From: an uncultured Alphaproteobacteria bacterium
GTDB lineage: Bacteria; Pseudomonadota; Alphaproteobacteria; Reyranellales; Reyranellaceae
DNA length: 12,925 nucleotides
Reading direction: 5' to 3'
Assembly (NCBI GenBank): GCA_903929895.1
Contig: CAIYWM010000983.1
Location: 1-12,925 of the forward strand
Shown here: positions 8,018 through 12,925 of the stretch, piece after piece
Layout of the letters: the number at the start of each line of letters is the position of its first letter
Position numbering within the stretch: the first letter of the stretch is position 1
Program-made: the position numbers and the translations under genes
Notes under the pieces: model-generated
The model's input: only the letters and a program-made list of their open reading frames with translations
Databases searched by the model: none
Told to the model about the DNA's origin: nothing

Positions 8018-9205
8018 ATGCCCGACACGCTCAGCTCCAACGTTACCGATGTCATCGAACTGACGCGCACGCTCGTCCGCTGCGAGAGCGTGACGCCGCG
8101 CGAAGCAGGTGCCTTGCAGCTGCTGGAACAGACGCTGGCGCCCCTCGGCTTCACCTGCGAGCGGATGGACTTCACCGAGGCCGGCACCGACGACGTGGCC
8201 AACCTCTATGCCCGCATCGGCAATGGCGGGAAGCATTTCTGCTTTGCCGGCCATTCCGACGTGGTGCCGGTCGGCGATCTCTCGTCGTGGACGATCGGGC
8301 CGTTCGCGGCCGAACTCTCCGGCGGCTATCTGTTCGGTCGTGGCGCGGCCGACATGAAGGGCGCGATTGCGGCCTTCACCGATGCCGCCGCCCGCTTCCT
8401 CAGCAAGCGCGGCCGCGATTTCGGCGGCTCGATCAGCCTGCTGATCACCGGCGACGAGGAAGGCCCGGCGATCAACGGCACCGTCAAGATGCTGCAGCGG
8501 CTGGCCGGGCGCGGCGAGACGATCGATGCCTGTATCGTGGGCGAGCCCACCAGCTCGAAGCGCTTCGGCGACATGATGAAGATCGGCCGCCGGGGCAGCA
8601 TGACCGTCGACCTGGTCGTGCGCGGCGTGCAGGGCCACGTGGCTTACCCTGAGCGGCTCGACAACGCCGTCCATCGCCTGTCGGCGATCATCGAGGCGCT
8701 GGTGCGCGAGCCGATCGACAAGGGCAGCACGCATTTCGGGCCGACGTCGTTGCAGTTCACGACCGTCGATGTCGGCAACCCGGCGACCAACATCGCGCCG
8801 GGCACCGCCAAGGCGCGCTTCAACACGCGATTCAACGACCTCTGGACCTCGAAGACGCTGCTCGCGCACCTCAAGGAGCGCATCGAGCGCGCCAGCGAGG
8901 CGCTGGGCGGCAATGGCACCGTCGAATACAGCGTCCAGGTCTCCGGCGAGTCCTTCTATACGCCGCCGGGTCCGCTGAGCGACCTCGTCGCCGGCGCGGT
9001 CCGCGACGTCGCCGGGGTTGAGACGGAACTGTCGACGACGGGAGGCACGTCGGACGCGCGGTTCATCCGCAGCTACTGCCCAGTCCTCGAATTCGGGCTC
9101 GTGGGCGAGAGCATGCACAAGGTTGACGAGAAGAGCGCTATCGCCGACCTCAAGATGCTGGCCCGCGTCTACGAAGCGGTGCTCGACCGTTACTTCGCGG
9201 TCTGA
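8018..9205 (+). CDS. dapE: Succinyl-diaminopimelate desuccinylase
   Basis: DapE hydrolyses N-succinyl-L,L-diaminopimelate to diaminopimelate and succinate in the succinylase branch of lysine and peptidoglycan precursor synthesis, in the cytoplasm. The 395-residue M20 metallopeptidase-family protein has all expected metal ligands and catalytic residues: H79 and D81 in AGHSDVVP, D112 in GRGAADMKG, E147-E148 in ITGDEEGPA, E176 in GEPTSS, and H367 in GESMHKVDE. H207 in QGHVAYP and the motif TTGGTSDARFI (341-350) are typical of DapE within this broad family. The frame stays open far upstream through smc, but the family N-terminus begins at ATG 8018. A small membrane protein gene starts four bases after its stop, which suggests an operon. 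dapD is not in the window. Confidence 0.96.
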   Translation: MPDTLSSNVTDVIELTRTLVRCESVTPREAGALQLLEQTLAPLGFTCERMDFTEAGTDDVANLYARIGNGGKHFCFAGHSDVVPVGDLSSWTIGPFAAELSGGYLFGRGAADMKGAIAAFTDAAARFLSKRGRDFGGSISLLITGDEEGPAINGTVKMLQRLAGRGETIDACIVGEPTSSKRFGDMMKIGRRGSMTVDLVVRGVQGHVAYPERLDNAVHRLSAIIEALVREPIDKGSTHFGPTSLQFTTVDVGNPATNIAPGTAKARFNTRFNDLWTSKTLLAHLKERIERASEALGGNGTVEYSVQVSGESFYTPPGPLSDLVAGAVRDVAGVETELSTTGGTSDARFIRSYCPVLEFGLVGESMHKVDEKSAIADLKMLARVYEAVLDRYFAV

Positions 9206-9209
9206 GGGC

Positions 9210-9794
9210 GTGCTTGGCGCTGGCGAAATCGCCCGGGGGATTCAGGGCGCGATCGGGCTCCTGAAGCGCGACCCGGTCGCGCCGTCCTACTTCGACAATA
9301 CGCGGGAAGCCTGCCTGCGGTCGTTCCAGGTGATGATCCTGGTCGCACCGCTGCACGCCGCGCTGATGCTGTTGCGGTATGCCTTCGTCACGTCGACGGC
9401 CGACGAACTCGAGATCGTGCTGGTGGAGACACTGCGCTACGTCGTCGAATGGACCCTGTTTCCCGTCCTGTTCTACGAGATCGCGGCGCGGCGAAACTGG
9501 CTCAACCGGTTTCCGCGCTACATATCGGCGCTGAACTGGGTCAACCTGCCGGCGATGATCGTGGCGGTAATCGGCGTGGTGCTGGCCTCGCTGCTGCCGC
9601 CGCTGCCGGGCGAGCTCATCCGCATCGGGCTGCAGGCGCTCTTCTTCTACTGGTTCCTGGTGACGACCCGGATGGTGCTCGGCGCCACCTGGCCGGTCGC
9701 GGCTCTCCTGCTGATCGTCAACTGGGTGCCGTCGCTCTTCCTCTCACTGATCGTCGATCGCTTCCTCGGAGTCGCCGTCGCGGTCGGGACCTAG
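9210..9794 (+). CDS. Uncharacterised polytopic inner-membrane protein
   Basis: I do not recognise a function. From GTG 9210 the product is 194 residues, with a soluble N-terminus (LGAGEIARGIQGAIGLLKRDP, then SYFDNT) and about five predicted membrane helices: 39-58, 74-92, 111-131, 137-156 and 160-184. The N-terminal pattern, a short helix, an Asp-Pro, then Phe-Asp and Arg-Ser-Phe before the first helix, resembles a conserved alphaproteobacterial protein that I recall near dapE; this is memory, not a search result. The GTG lies four bases after the dapE stop, and the next in-frame ATG (9333) would remove part of helix one, so GTG is preferred. The ribosome site is poor, which suits translational coupling to dapE. 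Its last 51 bases overlap the 3' end of truA on the other strand. Confidence 0.8.
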   Translation: MLGAGEIARGIQGAIGLLKRDPVAPSYFDNTREACLRSFQVMILVAPLHAALMLLRYAFVTSTADELEIVLVETLRYVVEWTLFPVLFYEIAARRNWLNRFPRYISALNWVNLPAMIVAVIGVVLASLLPPLPGELIRIGLQALFFYWFLVTTRMVLGATWPVAALLLIVNWVPSLFLSLIVDRFLGVAVAVGT

Positions 9795-10532
9795 CTCGTA
9801 GCGCACTTCCATCAGGCAGAGCCCGTGCGGCGGCGCCGTCGGCCCGGCCCGCGTACGATCGCGAGCGGCGAGTGCCGCCTCGACGTCGCCGCGGCTCCAC
9901 TGGCCGCGTCCGACGAGGTGCAGCGTGCCCACGATGATGCGCACCTGGTTGTGCAGGAAGGAGCGCGAGCCGACATCGACGTGGATCTCTTCACCGACGC
10001 GGGTGACCTTAAGCAGGTCGAGTGTCTTCAGCGCCGACGGCGACTGGCAGGCGGTCGAACGGAAGCTGTTGAAGTCGTGCCGGCCGACCAGCACCGACGC
10101 AGCGTCCGCCATCAGCGCGACGTCGAGAGAGCCCGGCACGTGCCAGAGCTGGCCGCGGTCGAGCGCGGGCGGCGCGCGGCGATTGATGATGCGATAACGG
10201 TAGCGCCGCCACGTCGCGGAGAAACGCGCATGGAAACCGGGAGGGGCCTGTTCGGCGACGAGCACGGAGACCGGTTGGGGCTTCAGGTGGAAGTTGATCG
10301 CCGAGCGGATGGTCTCGACCGGCCAAGCGCGCGAAAGGTCGAGATGTACGATCTGGCCGCGCGCATGCACCCCGGTGTCGGTGCGGCCGGCGGCCTGCAC
10401 GGGCGGGCGCTCGCCGGAGAAGGCGAACACGGCCTCTTCCAGGGCAGTCTGGACGGAGGGCCCATTCGGCTGGCGCTGCCATCCGACGAACGGCTCGCCG
10501 TCATACTCGATCGTAAGCTTGTAGCGCGGCAC
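9744..10532 (-). CDS. truA: tRNA pseudouridine(38-40) synthase TruA
   Basis: TruA converts uridines 38-40 of the tRNA anticodon arm to pseudouridine. The 262-residue protein starts with the family N-terminus PRYKLTIEYDG, followed by FVGWQRQ. The catalytic Asp52 lies in AAGRTDTGVHA (47-57). FNSFRST and SRSFLHNQVRIIVGTL, both characteristic of TruA, follow in the C-terminal half, ending near LCLMEVRYEL. The length is normal for the family. The start codon is GTG (10532-10530), only four bases after the fmt stop, so the two are an operon. The tail after YEL (GPDRDGDSEEAIDDQ) looks nonconserved and is exactly the part that overlaps the membrane-protein gene; the stop TAG of that gene lies within a Leu codon (CTA) of truA. 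Confidence 0.96.
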   Translation of the reverse strand: MPRYKLTIEYDGEPFVGWQRQPNGPSVQTALEEAVFAFSGERPPVQAAGRTDTGVHARGQIVHLDLSRAWPVETIRSAINFHLKPQPVSVLVAEQAPPGFHARFSATWRRYRYRIINRRAPPALDRGQLWHVPGSLDVALMADAASVLVGRHDFNSFRSTACQSPSALKTLDLLKVTRVGEEIHVDVGSRSFLHNQVRIIVGTLHLVGRGQWSRGDVEAALAARDRTRAGPTAPPHGLCLMEVRYELGPDRDGDSEEAIDDQ

Positions 10533-10536
10533 GATG

Positions 10537-11499
10537 TCAGGTCGGCAGGGTCGCGACGGCGGGCGGCGCCAGCACGGTGCCGGCTTCGAGCGAGAAGCCG
10601 CGCAAAAAGGCGTCCGCCGGTTGCGCCGACTTGCCGGGGCGCTGGAGCTTGAGCAGTTTCAGCCCGCCGACGCCGCAGGTCACGACCGGAAAGCCGTCGC
10701 GCGCAATGGTCACGCTGCCGGGTGGTCCACCCGCCAGGGTGAGTGCCGCTGCCAGCACTTTGATGCGCTCGACGACGCCCTCCCGGGGGGCCTCGAACGA
10801 CGTGCCGGGCCACGGATGGAAGGCGCGCACCTTGCGCTCCAGTTCGGCGGCCGGCCGGCGCCAGTCGAGCACGCCTTCCTCCTTGCCGAGCTTGTGGGCG
10901 TAGGTGACGCCCTCGACCGGCTGGTGCACCGGCTCGATGCTCCGCCGAAGCAGGCCGTCGAGGGTCGACACGATCATCCGCGCGCCGAGATCCGCCAAGC
11001 GGTCGTGCACGCTCTCGGCGGTATCGGCGGCCGAGATCGGCGTGCTTTCCGCCAGCAGCATCGGGCCGGTGTCGAGGCCCTCGTCCATGCGCATGGTGGT
11101 GACGCCGGTCTCGGCATCGCCCGCGAGGATGGCGCGATGGATGGGAGCGGCGCCGCGCCAGCGCGGCAGCAGCGAGCCATGGATGTTGATGCAGCCGAGG
11201 ACCGGCGCGTCGAGGAAGCTTCTAGGCAGGATATGGCCGTAGGAGACGACGACGGCGGCATCGAGGTCGAGCGCCTTGAAGGCTTCGGCCTCCTGTTCGG
11301 TCTTCAAGGTGCGCGGCGTGCAGACCGGCAGACCGAGTTCGTCGGCGAGCTGATGGACGGGTGTCTTGCGCTCCTGCTGGCCGCGGCCCGCGGGCTTGGG
11401 GGCCCTCGTATAGACGCACGCGATGTCGTGGCCGGCCTCGGCCAGCGCACGGAGGGCTGGCACGGCGAAGGCGGAGGTGCCGAGGAACGCAATCTTCAT
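10537..11499 (-). CDS. fmt: Methionyl-tRNA formyltransferase
   Basis: Fmt formylates Met on initiator tRNA using 10-formyl-tetrahydrofolate, allowing bacterial translation initiation. The 320-residue protein has the N-terminal KIAFLGTSAFAVPAL, and catalytic N105 and H107 in INIHGSLLPRWRGAAPI (104-120), the segment that binds the formyl donor. D143 lies in MDEGLDTGPML; these positions are one below their E. coli counterparts. The C-terminal tRNA-binding domain contains VTYAHKLGKEEGVLDW and RAFHPWPGTSF. Length is normal. Translation starts at ATG 11499-11497; AAGG seven bases upstream is a fair ribosome site. truA follows after four bases. def, often just upstream of fmt, is absent here and replaced by divergent zapE. 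Confidence 0.97.
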   Translation of the reverse strand: MKIAFLGTSAFAVPALRALAEAGHDIACVYTRAPKPAGRGQQERKTPVHQLADELGLPVCTPRTLKTEQEAEAFKALDLDAAVVVSYGHILPRSFLDAPVLGCINIHGSLLPRWRGAAPIHRAILAGDAETGVTTMRMDEGLDTGPMLLAESTPISAADTAESVHDRLADLGARMIVSTLDGLLRRSIEPVHQPVEGVTYAHKLGKEEGVLDWRRPAAELERKVRAFHPWPGTSFEAPREGVVERIKVLAAALTLAGGPPGSVTIARDGFPVVTCGVGGLKLLKLQRPGKSAQPADAFLRGFSLEAGTVLAPPAVATLPT

Positions 11500-11507
11500 C
11501 GCCGCAC

Positions 11508-11513
11508 CTTATA
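11508..11513 (-). promoter_or_regulatory. Candidate -10 box of fmt-truA
   Basis: On the minus strand TATAAG (11513-11508) matches the -10 consensus at five of six positions and ends eight bases before the fmt ATG. No good -35 is seen 16-18 bp further upstream. The box overlaps the AAGG that could serve as a ribosome site, so only one reading is likely to be right: a leaderless transcript, or a longer transcript whose promoter lies elsewhere. The 51-bp gap to zapE also has to serve that divergent gene. Confidence 0.35.
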
Positions 11514-11550
11514 GGCAGCCGCGCGGCGGTGAGCTAGGTATGCCGCCGCA

Positions 11551-12711
11551 ATGGAAGCCAGTACCCCCTCGACCGGCAAGGGCCCGCTCGCCAACCTCGC
11601 CGCGCGCCGCGCTGCCGGCGAGATCCACGCCGATCCCGTGCAGGAAAAAGTCGTTCTGCGATTGCAGGCGATCCATGACCAGCTTGCGGCGATGGCCAAC
11701 GCCCAGCCGGTCAAGACGGGATTCCTGGCGCGTCTTGGCCTCGGTCACGCCCCCAAGCCCCCGGAGGGGCCGCACGGACTCTACATCTGGGGCTCGGTCG
11801 GCCGCGGCAAGTCCATGCTGATGGACCTCTTCTTTGCCGACGCGCCGGTGGCGAAGAAGCGCCGCGTCCACTTCCACGAATTCATGCTCGAGGTGCAGGC
11901 ACGCCTGCATCGCCGTCGCGAGGAACTCGCGGCCAAGGGCGCGCCGCCGGAATCCGACACGATCGTGCCGATCGGCAAGGAGATCGCCGCCGAGACGCGG
12001 CTGCTCTGCTTCGACGAATTCCAGGTGACCAACATCGCCGATGCGATGATCCTCGGCCGCCTGTTCGAGACGCTGTTCGAGGAGGGGATCACGGTGATCG
12101 CCACCTCCAACCGTGCGCCCGACGATCTCTACAAGAACGGCCTGCAGCGCGACCGTTTCCTGCCATTCATCGAGCTGGTGAAGCAGCGGCTCGAAGTGCT
12201 GGAGCTGGGCGGTTCGCAGGACTACCGCATGGGCCGGCTGCGCGAGTTCGATCTCTACCTGACGCCGCTCGGTGCCTGGGCGACGAACAAGCTCGATGAA
12301 GCGTTCCGGGCGCTCAGCAATGGTGCCGACGGCGAGCGGCGCGTGCTGCGCACGCAGGGCCGCAACGTCGAGGTGCCGCGCGCCGCCCCCGGTGTCGCCA
12401 TGGCGCATTTCATGGACTGGTGCGCGAAGCCCATGGGCGCGGCAGACTTCCTCTGCATCGCCGACAATTTCCACACCGTCATCGTGGCCGAGATTCCCAA
12501 AATGGGGCCGGACAGTCAGGACAAGGCGGTTCGCTTCGTGACGATGATCGATACCTTCTATGAGAGAAAGGTGAAGTTCGTCTGTTCGGCGGCGGCCAAT
12601 CCGGGCGGTCTCTACCCCGAAGGCGACGGCTCCTTCGAATTTCAACGCACCGTCTCGCGGCTCATGGAAATGCAGAGTCCCGAATATCTGAACTTGGAGC
12701 ACATCGCCTAA
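11551..12711 (+). CDS. zapE: Cell division protein ZapE / AFG1-family ATPase
   Basis: This 386-residue AFG1-type P-loop ATPase resembles ZapE, which associates with the division ring and binds FtsZ in E. coli; mitochondrial AFG1/LACE1 relatives act in protein quality control. An N-terminal segment ends at about 75. Walker A GSVGRGKS is at 81-88, preceded by GLYIW. RRVHFHEFM (104-112) and the Walker B LLCFDEFQVTNIADAM (D155, E156) follow. VIATSNRAPDDLYKNGLQ (182-199) is the sensor-like segment characteristic of the family. The C-terminal part includes ADFLCIADNFHTV and RRFV-like segments leading to YERKVKFVCSA. Length is typical. ATG 11551 lacks a ribosome site, and no good promoter is visible in the 51 bp to fmt. 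The role in division is inferred from family membership. Confidence 0.95.
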   Translation: MEASTPSTGKGPLANLAARRAAGEIHADPVQEKVVLRLQAIHDQLAAMANAQPVKTGFLARLGLGHAPKPPEGPHGLYIWGSVGRGKSMLMDLFFADAPVAKKRRVHFHEFMLEVQARLHRRREELAAKGAPPESDTIVPIGKEIAAETRLLCFDEFQVTNIADAMILGRLFETLFEEGITVIATSNRAPDDLYKNGLQRDRFLPFIELVKQRLEVLELGGSQDYRMGRLREFDLYLTPLGAWATNKLDEAFRALSNGADGERRVLRTQGRNVEVPRAAPGVAMAHFMDWCAKPMGAADFLCIADNFHTVIVAEIPKMGPDSQDKAVRFVTMIDTFYERKVKFVCSAAANPGGLYPEGDGSFEFQRTVSRLMEMQSPEYLNLEHIA

Positions 12712-12719
12712 TTGTGATT

Positions 12720-12769
12720 GTGGGCCCGTTCGCCCGCAGCATAGGCTCTGCCGCGTTTTTCAGATTTTT
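12720..12769 (+). terminator. Weak candidate terminator after zapE
   Basis: Just after the zapE stop, GTGGGC (12720-12725) pairs with GCCCGC (12732-12737) with one G-T wobble and a 6-base loop. A second, overlapping and weaker stem GCAG (12736-12739) / CTGC (12748-12751) lies four bases before a T5 run (12756-12760); another T5 run is at 12765-12769. Neither hairpin has the ideal stem plus immediate T tract, so read-through into the next gene is possible. Confidence 0.3.
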
Positions 12770-12782
12770 CGGGAGGCAGGAC

Positions 12783-12925
12783 ATGGACGGTGATCGCATG
12801 ATTACCCTGAACGAAGGCGGCCTGTCGCGGCGCAACGCCTTGAAGGCGACCGCGACCGGCGCGGCGCTGGGCGGCACGTTCGCGTTGTCGGTGCAGCCGG
12901 TCCAGGCGCAGACCATGATCACCAC
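12783..12925 (+). CDS. Tat-exported protein, 3' truncated; possible dienelactone hydrolase
   Basis: Only the first 47 codons lie in the window. They encode a twin-arginine signal peptide: SRRNALKATATGAALGG (15-31), a hydrophobic stretch, then PVQAQ with likely cleavage near residues 42-43, and the start of the mature part, TMITT. The protein should be folded in the cytoplasm and exported by Tat. I recall dienelactone hydrolase-family proteins from Reyranella- and Bradyrhizobium-like bacteria with a similar Tat signal followed by a short Thr-rich start, which makes that family a reasonable guess, but nothing catalytic is visible. A strong ribosome site GGGAGG (12771-12776) with six-base spacing supports ATG 12783; ATG 12798 is a less well placed alternative. 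Confidence 0.8.
   Translation, partial: MDGDRMITLNEGGLSRRNALKATATGAALGGTFALSVQPVQAQTMIT

Noticed and set aside
9018..9209. Upstream extension of the membrane-protein frame into dapE
   Set aside because: That part is the out-of-frame shadow of the conserved DapE C-terminus, including the His367 region; GTG 9210 is the natural start.

Overview
The window is high-GC chromosomal DNA, densely packed with housekeeping genes, and looks alphaproteobacterial. The main reasons are a CcrM-type cell-cycle adenine methyltransferase, the order ccrM - mutY - DUF721 (DciA-like) - DsbA-family - smc (an order I recall from Caulobacter and relatives), DsbA proteins with the extra cysteine pair of the alpha-DsbA type, and the alphaproteobacterial form of Smc. 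A Rhodospirillales/Reyranella-like lineage is possible, but that is a weak guess. I see no insertion sequence, prophage, CRISPR array, rRNA or tRNA, and no gene-free stretch longer than 150 bases.

Left block (1-4177): ccrM (+) follows a short AT-rich region with three GANTC sites, the methylation target of CcrM itself. It converges on mutY (-) across a 99-bp spacer that holds a four-unit 9-bp tandem repeat. Divergent from mutY is a 358-codon gene that joins a DUF721/DciA-like domain to a DsbA-family domain in one uninterrupted frame, with a Tat-like signal sequence at the junction. A second, homologous DsbA-family gene follows.

Central block (4212-8017): smc, encoding the 1218-residue chromosome condensation ATPase, sits 34 bp after the second DsbA gene and ends in a strong intrinsic terminator.

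Right block (8018-12925): dapE (lysine/diaminopimelate synthesis) and a small polytopic membrane protein lie on the + strand. They converge, with a 51-bp tail-to-tail overlap, on a fmt-truA operon (-), which serves translation initiation and tRNA pseudouridylation. Divergent from fmt is zapE, an AFG1-type ATPase. The window closes with the Tat signal peptide of a truncated exported protein, possibly a dienelactone hydrolase.

Functionally the left half concerns the chromosome: methylation (CcrM), 8-oxoguanine repair (MutY), probable helicase loading (DUF721/DciA) and condensation (Smc), with envelope disulfide chemistry embedded in it. The right half covers cell-wall precursors, translation and tRNA, and division. 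No clearly new defence or mobile system is present. The best leads are the DUF721-DsbA fusion with a buried export signal, the GANTC sites around the ccrM promoter, a His in place of the usual Asp before CcrM motif I, and the 9-bp repeat.
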